DNA of 64,000 bases from contig NZ_CP132360.1 of NCBI RefSeq assembly GCF_030758955.1, forward strand, positions 628,415 to 692,414, written 5' to 3'. Source of the DNA: Agrococcus beijingensis (GTDB taxonomy: Bacteria; Actinomycetota; Actinomycetes; Actinomycetales; Microbacteriaceae). Positions within the stretch are counted from its first letter, which is position 1; every line of letters begins with the position of its first letter. Under the pieces are notes generated by a model. It saw nothing but the letters and a program-made list of their open reading frames with translations, was not told the DNA's origin and searched no databases. Positions 29,119 through 37,960 of the stretch are shown here, piece by piece. The position numbers and the translations under genes were made by a program.

Positions 29119-30369
29119 CTACGGGGCGAACGAGTCCGTGACGATGCGCACGTCGGGACCCAGCGCATCCGTCACGAGGGCCAGGCCCGACTCGACCGTC
29201 AGGTCGTTGCGCCAGGCCGAGCGGGTGATCGGCTCGGCGGCGTCGACGAGCGGATGCAGCTGCAGGTTGCGGCGGTTGATCCACTGCTGCGAGACGAACT
29301 GCTGCGGCGTCAGGTCGAAGTGCATGTAGATCGGCACCGCCGCCGGGTCGATTACCTCGACCGGCCCGCCCGGCACGCCGACGAGCGAGAACTGCGCCAC
29401 CGCGCTCACCACCCGCGGAATGGCCATCTGCGTCGTCACCGAGTTGCCCAGCGAGTAGTAGACGAACGCGCGCGAGCCGTCGGCGCGCGTCAGCCACTCT
29501 GCCTCCTGCAGCACGTGCGGATGCGTGCCGAGGATCACCTCGGCGCCCAGGTCGGCCAGACGCTGCGCCTGCTCCCGCTGCCGCGCGTTGACGACCGTCG
29601 AGTACTCGTCGCCCCAGTGCACCGCGATGATCGTCGCGTCGGCGATCTGCTCGGCCTCGGCCATCTGCTGCTCGACGAGCGGATCGTCGAGCCACGTCAC
29701 GACGGTGTCGTTCGTGGGCGTGTTCGACAGGTCGACGAAGTTCAAGAAGGCGACCGTGAGCGGCCCGTCGACGCCCACGGGCACCTCGGCGGTCGGCACG
29801 AGCGCCTGCTCCTCGGCCGAGCGGAAGGCGCCGGAGATGAGCAGCGGGTCGAGGCCGTCCCACACCGCCCGCGTCAGGTCGACGCCCACCTGCCCGCGGT
29901 CGAACGTGTGGTTGTTGCCGAGGCCGATCGTGTTGCAGCCGGCCGCGGCGATGCCCTCGGCGAACTCGACCGGAGCGTTGAACGCCGGGAAGTACGACAA
30001 CCCCAGCTCGACGCCGCCCGAGGGTGCCTCCTGGTTGCAGTAGACGAGGTCGCTGTCGGCCCAGATGGGCTTGGCGGCGTCGAAGAACTGGCCGTAGTCG
30101 TACCCGCCGTCCTCCGTGCGCGCATCCATCGTCACCGAGTCGTGCGGCAGGATGTCGCCCATCGCGCTCACCGAGACGGTGACCGGCTCGGCTGTCGGCG
30201 TGGGCGTCGGGGTCGCGGATGCCGTGGGCTCGGCCGCGACGTCGCTGGCCGAGGGTGCCGGGTCGAGCGAGCCCTGCTGGCAGCCGGTGAGCAGCAGTGC
30301 GGCGCCCGCCGTGAGCGCGGCGAGGCGCACGAGACGTGCGGAACGGGTGCGCGGAGCCTGCTGCAGCAT
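29119..30369 (-). CDS. CapA-family lipoprotein (metallophosphatase-like)
   Basis: A 416-aa exported lipoprotein: signal ending LLLTGC with Cys30, a Ser/Thr/Pro linker, then a CapA/PgsA-type domain. Family motifs are MGDILPHD (about residues 70-77), the GLGNNHTFDRG loop (about 149-159) and HWGDEY and GTHPHVLQ (about 252 and 285). These are the metal-site positions of the calcineurin-like fold. CapA-type proteins take part in poly-gamma-glutamate or capsule handling, but no companion synthesis genes are here, so the role is open. TAGCCT lies six bases before the ATG, a leaderless arrangement. It is convergent with pgm across the repeat region. Confidence 0.88.
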   Translation of the reverse strand: MLQQAPRTRSARLVRLAALTAGAALLLTGCQQGSLDPAPSASDVAAEPTASATPTPTPTAEPVTVSVSAMGDILPHDSVTMDARTEDGGYDYGQFFDAAKPIWADSDLVYCNQEAPSGGVELGLSYFPAFNAPVEFAEGIAAAGCNTIGLGNNHTFDRGQVGVDLTRAVWDGLDPLLISGAFRSAEEQALVPTAEVPVGVDGPLTVAFLNFVDLSNTPTNDTVVTWLDDPLVEQQMAEAEQIADATIIAVHWGDEYSTVVNARQREQAQRLADLGAEVILGTHPHVLQEAEWLTRADGSRAFVYYSLGNSVTTQMAIPRVVSAVAQFSLVGVPGGPVEVIDPAAVPIYMHFDLTPQQFVSQQWINRRNLQLHPLVDAAEPITRSAWRNDLTVESGLALVTDALGPDVRIVTDSFAP

Positions 30370-30394
30370 GCGGCCAGGCTACGCGGCTGGCGCG

Positions 30395-30721
30395 TCAGTC
30401 CATCGCCGCGAACAGCACGTACAGGCCGATCACGACGACGATGCCGAGCAGTGCCATGCCCCAGTCGCCGTTCGTTCGCGGGCCGCCGCCGCTGGGCGAG
30501 CGCCTCGAGCTCGAGCCCGCGCTCGAGCTCGAGCCCCAGCTCCACGACGACCCTCTCGATCTCGAGCCCGAGCGCGAGCGCGATCCCGACGAGCCGCCGA
30601 AGAGGCCGCCGCCGCCCGACCGCGATCCGCCGCCCATGAAGCTGCGGCCGGACGACCGGCCGAAGCCGCCGCCACCGCCGCTGCGCTTGCCGCCGCCGCT
30701 GCGGCCACTCACCTTGCCCAT
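30395..30721 (-). CDS. Gly/Ser/Arg-rich protein with C-terminal membrane helix
   Basis: A 108-aa protein. Residues 1 to about 85 are almost only Gly, Ser and Arg in runs such as GGGSRSGGGGLFGG. Then comes one hydrophobic helix, MALLGIVVVIGLYVLF (about 89-104), and a three-residue tail. It looks like a disordered cytoplasmic or surface segment held by a tail anchor; no function is known to me. The ATG has TAGCCT exactly six bases upstream, which supports a real leaderless gene. It ends 26 bases before the CapA start in the same direction. Confidence 0.7.
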   Translation of the reverse strand: MGKVSGRSGGGKRSGGGGGFGRSSGRSFMGGGSRSGGGGLFGGSSGSRSRSGSRSRGSSWSWGSSSSAGSSSRRSPSGGGPRTNGDWGMALLGIVVVIGLYVLFAAMD

Positions 30722-30873
30722 GCGGGCAGGCTACGACGTGCGTCTGCGAGCGCGCCCGGGTCCGCGAGACCACCGCTCGTGCGCATGGAGCAGCAGACTC
30801 TCTGCACGCCCAGCATCAATCCGCCGATCCCTGGCACAATCGAACGAACACTGCGCCTGCCGAGAGGGCCCCG

Positions 30874-33800
30874 ATGCTGCGATGGATCAAGCGCCATCGC
30901 CGATCGTCGACCGCGGCAGGCCTCGTGACCGCCGTGAGCATCGCGCTGGGCGTCGTGGCGTTCAGCCACGACGGGTTCACCACCACCGATGTCGAGATGC
31001 ACGACGGCAGCGTCTGGGTGACGAAGAGCGACACCCTGCAGCTCGGCCACCTCAACGTGCAGGCGGGCGAGCTCGACGCCGCGCTCACCTCGCCCTCGAA
31101 CAGCTTCGACGTGCTGCAGGATGCGGGCCGGGTGCTGCTGCTCGCGCACGACACCTCGACGGCGATGGTCGTCGACCCAGCGACCGTGCAGGCCGGCACC
31201 GCCATCACCCTGCCGCCCGGCGGCGCGATCGCGATGGGCGGCGGCATGGTCGCGGTCACCGATCCCGAGACCGGCATGCTGTGGCCGATGCGCTGGGCCG
31301 ACCTGCCGGCCTTCGCGCCCGCGACCACGGAGCCGGCGATCGAGGTCGGCGGCGGGGTCGTCGCCGCGGTCGGTCGCGACGGCACGATCGTCGCGGTCTC
31401 GCCGGAGACGGGCGTCGAGATGACGGTGCGCGAGGGCGACGACGGGCTCGAGCCGCAGTCGCGCGAGCGCGGCGAGCTGCGCGGCATGGACGAGCCGACG
31501 ATCACGATGGTCGGCGATCGCCCGGTGGTGCTCGATGCCGCATCGCAGACGCTGCTGCTGCCGGGCGGCGCGGTGCAGACCGAGGCGGATGCGGTGCTGC
31601 AGCAGGTGGGCGACGCGGCCGACCGGGTGCTGCTCGCGAGCCCGACGTCGCTGGTCAGGCAGCCGCTCGACGGCGGCGGTGCGAGCATCGACGAGGTCGC
31701 CGACACGGGGTCGGACGCGGTCGCGCCCGTGCAGCTCGGCGGCTGCGCCTTCGGCATCTGGCCGGCCACCGGTCGGTTCGTGCGCGACTGCGCCGACGAC
31801 GGCCGCGACACCGAGGAGCTGGTCGAGCAGGCGGCAGGCACGCCGCTGGTGTTCCGGGTGAACCGCGACACGGTCGTGCTCAACCAGTTCGCGGCAGGTC
31901 GCTCGTGGCTGCTGTCGGACGAGTTGATCATGGTCGACAACTGGGACGACCTGGTGCCCCCGCAGTCCGAGGAGACGAGCGACGAGGAGTCCGAGTCGAC
32001 CGAGGACGTCTTCGAGAACGTCACCCCACCCGTCACCGAGGAGAACTCACCGCCGACCGCGAACGACGACGACTTCGGCGCGCGCGCTGGCCGCTCGACC
32101 CTGCTGCCGGTGCTCTGGAACGACAGCGACCCCGACGGCGACGTGCTCACCGCATCCCTCTCCGGCGACGTGCCCGAGGGCGTTTCGGTCGCCGCCGTCG
32201 AGAACGACTCGCAGCTGCAGGTGCAGCTCTCCCCCTCCTACGCCGGCGGCGACTTCGCCTTCGAGTACGCGGTCGCCGACGGTCGCGGCGAGAGCGACAC
32301 CGCGACGGTGCGCCTGGCAGTGCGCGGCGACGACGAGAACTCCGTGCCCGAGCCGCTGCGCGAGACCACGTTCGTCGTCGAGCAGGGCGCGACGGCCGAG
32401 TACCAGGTGCTGCAGGACTGGCACGACCCCGACGGCGACGACATGGTGCTCGTCGACGCGGTCAGCGACTCCGGTGACACGATCCAGACGGATGCGTCGG
32501 GTCGGCTCGTCTACACCGCCACCGGGGAGGCGGGCCTCCAGGCGGTGCTGCTGACGATCTCGGACGGCCGCGACAGCACGACCGGTGAGCTGCAGGTCGA
32601 CGTGCGCGAGCCCGGCAGCGCGCCGCCGTTCGCCAACGCCGACTTCGTCTCGACGGTCGCCGGCCGCGAGGTGGCCGTGCGCCCGCTGCTGAACGACTAC
32701 TCGCCCAGCGGCGCCCCGCTGCGGCTCGCGCAGGTCGGCGAGGTGCCCGGCGTGACGATGCAGTGGGATCCGACGACCGGCACCGTGCGCATCGTCGACG
32801 GCCCGGTCGGCACCCACTACTTCAGCTACATCGTCGCCGCCGACGGCCCCGAGACCGCCTCCGGCCGCATCCGCGTCGACATCCGCGAGCCCGACGACGA
32901 GGCCCGCCCGGTCGCGGTGCGCGACACGGCGCTGCTGCCGCAGCAGGGCGAGGCGCTCGTCGACCTGCTCGCCAACGACGTCGACCCGACCGGCGGCGTG
33001 CTGGTGGTGCAGCAGCTGACGATCGAGAACGGCGCCCCGATCTCGGTCGAGCTGATCGACCGACGGCTCGCGCGCATCCGCGATGCGCGCGGCATCGACG
33101 CGCCGTTCCAATTCAGCTACACCGTCTCGAACGGGCGCTTCAGCGAGACCGGCACCGTTGAGGTGATCCCGGTCGCGCCGCCCGCCCAGCCGCGGGCACC
33201 GGTCGCGGTCGACGATAGCGCGACGGTCCGCGCCGGCGACTTCCAGACCGTCGACGTGCTCGGCAACGACTTCTCGCCCGACGGGGGCGCGTTCGCGCTG
33301 TCCCCGCAGCTCGTCGACGGCGGCTTCGCCTCGCTCGACGAGGGCCTCGCCTTCGTGTCGGAGGGCCGGCTGCGCGTGCACGCGCTCGAGGCCGCGTCGG
33401 GCAGGGTGACCATCGCCTACGAGATCGTCGACGAGCTCGGCAACCGCGACAGCGCCACGCTGACGGTCGAGGTCGTGCCGCGCGCCGACGCGGGCAACGA
33501 TCCCCCGATGCCTCGCACCGTCACCTCGCGCGTGCTCGCGGGCTCGTCGGTGCGCATCCCCATCCCCCTCGAGGGCATCGACCCCGACGGCGACGGCGTC
33601 GACCTGGTCGGCTACGACTCGGCCCCCGACCAGGGCGAGATCACCGAGACCGGTGCCGACCACTTCGTCTTCGAGGCCTACCCCGACGCGGCGGGCACTG
33701 TCGAGTTCGTCTACCGCGTGCGCGACCGCTGGGGCGAGGAGGCGACGGCATCGGCGATCATCGGCATCGCGCCCGCCGCGAGCGTCAACCAGACGCCATT

Positions 33801-36800
33801 CGCCGAGCTCGACACCGTCGTCGCGCGGCCCGACCGCAGCATCGCCATCCCGGTGCTCGACAACGACTCCGACCCCGATCAGGATCCCCTCTCGCTCCAG
33901 CCGGAGAAGCTCGAGCTGCCGCCCGAGCTCGAGGGCGCCGCCATCGACCGCGAGCGCGGCACGATCGACCTGCGCACGCCCGCCGTGCCCGGCATCCACC
34001 AGTTCACCTACGGCGTGGAGGACTCCGGCGGCGCCTCGACCACGGGCACGGTCATGCTGACGGTCGACGCCGACGCGCAGCTGCTGCCGCCGATCGCGAA
34101 GGACGACCCCGTCCCCGCCGCCGACGTGGTGCTCGGGCAGCCCATGCGGGTGCCGGTGCTCGCCAACGACGTCGACCCCGACGGCGACGCCGACGAGCTG
34201 CAGCTCTCGATCGTGACCGGTCGGGGAACGGTGGTCGGCGACGAGGTCGAGGTCGAGCCGACGGATGCGTTCCAGGTCATCACCTACCGGGTGACGGATG
34301 TCGACGGTCAGACCGCGGAGGCGTTCCTGAGCGTGCCCGCGGTGCGGAGCCCCGCGCCCATGCTCGCGAGCACCGAGCCGGTGCAGGTGCCGTCGGGGGT
34401 GCTGCGCGAGCTGCCGCTGCGCGAGTTCGTCGTGGTCTCCTCCGGCAACGCGCCGCGCATCACCTCGGGCGAGACGGTGACCGCCGTCAACGCCGACGGC
34501 TCGGCGCTGGTGATCGACCCGGAGACGCTCGCCTACACCTCCGTGGCGGGCTACACCGGGCCCGCGTCGATCACCTTCGAGGTGACCGACGGCACGAGTC
34601 CCGAGGATCCGGCGGGCAACACCGCGGTGCTGACGATCCCCATCGAGGTGATCGCCTCGAGCGTGATCCCGCCGATCTTCGCCGGCGCGAGCCTCGAGGT
34701 GGTGGCAGGCGAGCGGGCGACCGAGTTCGACCTGCGCGCGGCCACCACCGACCCCGACCCCGGCGACCTCGAGGCGATGCGCTACGACGGGCTCGCCGGC
34801 TCGGGCGAGGGCGTGCTCGCCTCGCTGAACGGCTCGGTCTTCACCGCGAGCGCTGAGCGCACGACCCGCCCTGGCACCACGACGTCGTACCAGGTGCGCA
34901 TCACCGACCCGCACGGCAACGAGATCACCGGCACGGTGCTGCTCACGGTGGTGGCGACCGACCGGCCGCTGGCGGCCACAGAGATCGACGCGGTCGAGGG
35001 CGTGCAGGGCCAGCCGCTCGTGATCGACGTGCTGCGCAACGACTTCAACCCATACGCGAACGACGGCGTGCCGCTGCGCGTCGTCGACGCGCAGGTCGCC
35101 GCGGGCGACGGCGTCGCATCGTTCGGCGATCGCGAGGCCACCGTCACCCCCGGCCCCGACTTCTCCGGGCTGCTGACGGTGCAGTACACGGTGGAGGACG
35201 CGACCGAGCTGACCGAGCGCCGCGTGACCGGCACGGTCGCCGTCACCGTGAAGGGCAGGCCCGACGCGCCGCTGCGGCCCAACGTCAAGTCGGTCGGGGA
35301 CCGTCAGGTCACGCTCGAATGGGCGGCGCCGCTGTCGAACGGCGCCCCCATCACCGGCTACCTGGTGCAGTCGGCCGACGGCTCCGCGTCGCAGCAGTGC
35401 CCCTCGACGACCTGCGCGATCGAGGGGCTCCAGAACAACGTCACCTACACGTTCCACGTCACCGCGCAGAACGAGGTGGGCGACTCCGACGCCTCCCCCG
35501 CTTCCGCCGACGCCCGCCCCGACGTGCGGCCCGAGGCGCCGCCGGCGCCCACAGCGACCCGCGGCGACACGCAGCTCGACATCGCGTGGGCACCGGCCGT
35601 CTCGAACGGCTCGCCCGTGACCAACTACATCCTCGAGATCTCGCCGGCACCGGCGAGCGGCACGATCATGGTCGAGACCGGCACCGCGACCTCCTACACC
35701 TGGACGGGACTCGCCAACGGCACCGCCTACTCGTTCCGCGTGCGGGCCGAGAACCTGGCGCCAGAGCCGGGCGACTGGTCGACCTCGTCGCGGGCCGAGA
35801 CGCCCGCCGGCCGGCCGTTCCCGGTGACCGGCGTCACCAGCTCGGTCGACCGCTCCATCCCGCGCGAGGTGCAGATGTCGGTGTCGTGGGCTGCGGCGAA
35901 CGGCAACGGCGCCGAGGTCACGACCTACACGGTGACGCCGTCGCGAGGTCAGGCGCAGACGGTCACCGGCACCAGCGCCAGCTTCGCGAGCATCCCCGCC
36001 GACGGGTCGGAGATCACCTTCACCGTGGTCGCGACCAACGCGGTCGGCGCGAGCGACGCATCCGCCCCCACCCCCGCGCTCCGCGCGGTGAACGGGCCGG
36101 AAGCGCCCGGCTCGGTGAGCGTGGTCGACGGCGACGGCCAGGTGCAGGTGAGCTTCGCGCCAGGCGCGACGAACGGGCTGCGCGCCGACGAGGTGCTGTT
36201 CGAGGTGTCGAGCGCCGCAGGCGTGCAGCAGATGGGCCCCGGCGGCACCTACACCGGACTCAGCAACCACGGCGGGCCCTACGCGGTGCAGGTGCGCGCC
36301 TTCGCGATCATCGACGGGCAGCGCTACGAGAGCGCCTGGGCGGCGTCGAGCAACCAGGCCAGCCCGTACGGGCCTCCGCCGGCACCCACAATCTGGATGA
36401 CGTCGCAGACCGAGCAGGTGACCTACTTCTGGCAGCCGAACGGCACGAACGGGCGACCGCTCGCGCGCATCGAGTGGACGCAGGAGAACGCCGGCGCCGA
36501 CATCAAGTCGGTGGACCCGACCGCAGGCTCGCAGTCGCAGAGCCTGCCCGGCGGTCATCAGGCGTTCATGACCGCGATCGTGGTGGATGTGGACGGCAAC
36601 GTGAGCGAGCGGGTCACGGTCGGTCCCGTGGTCGCCGGCTACCAGCCCGGCGTCATCTCGCTGCAGCGAGGCCCCGTCGCCCACCGCGACACGTGCAACG
36701 TCGGCAAGCCGACGCCGTGCTACGCCTACGAGCTGCACTGGAGCAACATGGTGCCAGGCACGTACGACTACAACTGCTTCCACACGGTGGGCCTCGGGCA

Positions 36801-36972
36801 GCCCGCCACGCGCCGTGTCGTCATCCCGGCCGCGAGCGGCTCCACCCGGGTCGAGATCGACGACTCCTGGCTCTGCCACAGCGGCGAAGCGGGCGAGGCG
36901 TGGATGACCGTGACGGGCGGGCCGAGCAGTCAGGACATCATCACGCCACGCATCGCCTGGCCCGGGCCCTGA
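30874..36972 (+). CDS. Giant surface protein with Ig-like and fibronectin III repeats (2032 aa)
   Basis: One uninterrupted frame. Residues 13-31 form a signal anchor. About 32-360 is a beta-rich N-terminal region without recognised motif, followed by an acidic linker at 368-392 (SEETSDEESESTED). About 395-1460 holds eleven Ig/cadherin-like repeats of about 97 residues, many with calcium-type motifs such as NDSDPDGD and NDVDPDGDAD. About 1460-1830 holds four fibronectin III domains, then a fifth diverged one. The C-terminal 110 residues contain four Cys (CNVGKPTPCY, YNCF, WLCHS). It probably extends from the membrane through the wall. GAGAGGG precedes the ATG. No sortase signal is present. Confidence 0.85.
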   Translation: MLRWIKRHRRSSTAAGLVTAVSIALGVVAFSHDGFTTTDVEMHDGSVWVTKSDTLQLGHLNVQAGELDAALTSPSNSFDVLQDAGRVLLLAHDTSTAMVVDPATVQAGTAITLPPGGAIAMGGGMVAVTDPETGMLWPMRWADLPAFAPATTEPAIEVGGGVVAAVGRDGTIVAVSPETGVEMTVREGDDGLEPQSRERGELRGMDEPTITMVGDRPVVLDAASQTLLLPGGAVQTEADAVLQQVGDAADRVLLASPTSLVRQPLDGGGASIDEVADTGSDAVAPVQLGGCAFGIWPATGRFVRDCADDGRDTEELVEQAAGTPLVFRVNRDTVVLNQFAAGRSWLLSDELIMVDNWDDLVPPQSEETSDEESESTEDVFENVTPPVTEENSPPTANDDDFGARAGRSTLLPVLWNDSDPDGDVLTASLSGDVPEGVSVAAVENDSQLQVQLSPSYAGGDFAFEYAVADGRGESDTATVRLAVRGDDENSVPEPLRETTFVVEQGATAEYQVLQDWHDPDGDDMVLVDAVSDSGDTIQTDASGRLVYTATGEAGLQAVLLTISDGRDSTTGELQVDVREPGSAPPFANADFVSTVAGREVAVRPLLNDYSPSGAPLRLAQVGEVPGVTMQWDPTTGTVRIVDGPVGTHYFSYIVAADGPETASGRIRVDIREPDDEARPVAVRDTALLPQQGEALVDLLANDVDPTGGVLVVQQLTIENGAPISVELIDRRLARIRDARGIDAPFQFSYTVSNGRFSETGTVEVIPVAPPAQPRAPVAVDDSATVRAGDFQTVDVLGNDFSPDGGAFALSPQLVDGGFASLDEGLAFVSEGRLRVHALEAASGRVTIAYEIVDELGNRDSATLTVEVVPRADAGNDPPMPRTVTSRVLAGSSVRIPIPLEGIDPDGDGVDLVGYDSAPDQGEITETGADHFVFEAYPDAAGTVEFVYRVRDRWGEEATASAIIGIAPAASVNQTPFAELDTVVARPDRSIAIPVLDNDSDPDQDPLSLQPEKLELPPELEGAAIDRERGTIDLRTPAVPGIHQFTYGVEDSGGASTTGTVMLTVDADAQLLPPIAKDDPVPAADVVLGQPMRVPVLANDVDPDGDADELQLSIVTGRGTVVGDEVEVEPTDAFQVITYRVTDVDGQTAEAFLSVPAVRSPAPMLASTEPVQVPSGVLRELPLREFVVVSSGNAPRITSGETVTAVNADGSALVIDPETLAYTSVAGYTGPASITFEVTDGTSPEDPAGNTAVLTIPIEVIASSVIPPIFAGASLEVVAGERATEFDLRAATTDPDPGDLEAMRYDGLAGSGEGVLASLNGSVFTASAERTTRPGTTTSYQVRITDPHGNEITGTVLLTVVATDRPLAATEIDAVEGVQGQPLVIDVLRNDFNPYANDGVPLRVVDAQVAAGDGVASFGDREATVTPGPDFSGLLTVQYTVEDATELTERRVTGTVAVTVKGRPDAPLRPNVKSVGDRQVTLEWAAPLSNGAPITGYLVQSADGSASQQCPSTTCAIEGLQNNVTYTFHVTAQNEVGDSDASPASADARPDVRPEAPPAPTATRGDTQLDIAWAPAVSNGSPVTNYILEISPAPASGTIMVETGTATSYTWTGLANGTAYSFRVRAENLAPEPGDWSTSSRAETPAGRPFPVTGVTSSVDRSIPREVQMSVSWAAANGNGAEVTTYTVTPSRGQAQTVTGTSASFASIPADGSEITFTVVATNAVGASDASAPTPALRAVNGPEAPGSVSVVDGDGQVQVSFAPGATNGLRADEVLFEVSSAAGVQQMGPGGTYTGLSNHGGPYAVQVRAFAIIDGQRYESAWAASSNQASPYGPPPAPTIWMTSQTEQVTYFWQPNGTNGRPLARIEWTQENAGADIKSVDPTAGSQSQSLPGGHQAFMTAIVVDVDGNVSERVTVGPVVAGYQPGVISLQRGPVAHRDTCNVGKPTPCYAYELHWSNMVPGTYDYNCFHTVGLGQPATRRVVIPAASGSTRVEIDDSWLCHSGEAGEAWMTVTGGPSSQDIITPRIAWPGP

Positions 36973-37005
36973 GCCCCGCCTGTCACCGGGGGTGGCAGCG
37001 AGCGA

Positions 37006-37848
37006 TCAGTAGTCCGGAGCCGGTCCGGTGCCGAAGAGCTCCTCGAGCGTCGCGACGCGGCGCTCGTGCATGGCCGTCGACACCTCGACGCCCACATAGC
37101 GCACGTGCCACGGCTCCCACTCGTAGCCGGTGACCTCCTCCATGCCCTGCGGGTAGCGCACGACGAAGCCGTGCTGCCAGGCGTTCGCCGCGATCCAGCG
37201 GCCCGCGGCGGTGTCGCCGAAGCACGTGCTCAGGCGGCACTGCCCGCCCGTGCCCGACAGATCGACGGCGAGGCCGGTCTGGTGCTCGCTGTGCCCCGGC
37301 CGGGCGCTGGTCGTGTCGGCCTCGGCCTGCCCGTAGCGGGCGACGTAGCCGCTGTAGAGCTCGGCCTGGCGATCGTAGCCGCGATAGGAGGAGAAGACGA
37401 ACGTGCCTTCGCCGATCTCGGCGCGCATCTGCGCCGACATCGCGGTGAGGGCCGCGTCGCCCTCGGGCCGCACGGTCTCTCCGCCCTCCTGCGCGCTCGA
37501 GATCGCGACGAGGGCCGGCTGGTACTCGGGCGGCTGCAGCGGGCGGCGCTTGTTGACGAGCACCTGCAGGCTGCTCGCCGCGTCGATGTCCCAGCTCGCC
37601 GCGGGCGGCGCTGCCGGCTCGGGAGCGCTCGGGGCAGCGGGCTGCGGCGGCGCGGCGGGGTCCGGAGCGCTCGGAGCGGTGGTCGTCGGGCCCGGGGCTG
37701 CTGCCGACGGCGCGACCGTGGGCGTCGCGAGCGACGGGCTGGCGGATGCGGTTGCGGGCTCTTGTGCGCGCGTCGCGTCCGGCATCGACGGCGCACCGCA
37801 GCCGGTCAGCACCAGGACCGCCGCCAGCAGCACCCCAGCTCGTCGCAC
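37006..37848 (-). CDS. D-alanyl-D-alanine carboxypeptidase lipoprotein, M15/VanY family
   Basis: A 280-aa exported lipoprotein (signal ending VLVLTGC, Cys17) with a Pro/Ala-rich linker to about residue 85 and an M15B peptidase domain. Zinc ligands are in GHSEHQTGLAVDLSG (about 195-209, His and Asp) and EPWHVRYVG (His, about 252). FVFSSYRGYDRQ is the usual substrate loop. It trims the terminal D-Ala from peptidoglycan stem peptides on the outer face. The GTG is chosen because CACGAT lies six bases before it and because the residues that follow form a proper lipoprotein signal. Divergent from the MFS gene. Confidence 0.92.
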   Translation of the reverse strand: MRRAGVLLAAVLVLTGCGAPSMPDATRAQEPATASASPSLATPTVAPSAAAPGPTTTAPSAPDPAAPPQPAAPSAPEPAAPPAASWDIDAASSLQVLVNKRRPLQPPEYQPALVAISSAQEGGETVRPEGDAALTAMSAQMRAEIGEGTFVFSSYRGYDRQAELYSGYVARYGQAEADTTSARPGHSEHQTGLAVDLSGTGGQCRLSTCFGDTAAGRWIAANAWQHGFVVRYPQGMEEVTGYEWEPWHVRYVGVEVSTAMHERRVATLEELFGTGPAPDY

Positions 37849-37927
37849 GTCTCCATCGTGCCATCGACGGCTGCGACGACGGGCGCAGAGCGGCTCGGCA
37901 GGGTAGCGGGACCGCAAGAACATTCGG

Positions 37928-37933
37928 TAGACT
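37928..37933 (+). promoter_or_regulatory. -10 box of the MFS transporter gene
   Basis: TAGACT, 27 bases upstream of the ATG. No good -35 box is visible. A short leader carrying AAGGA follows. Confidence 0.5.
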
Positions 37934-37960
37934 AACGATCTCCCGAGAGCAAGGACCCCT

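Noticed and set aside
32047-36879. Very long open frame on the minus strand opposite the giant surface protein
   Set aside because: It mirrors the codon pattern of the real gene, is His/Arg/Val-rich with no domain, and has no start signal. It is a shadow of GC-rich third positions.
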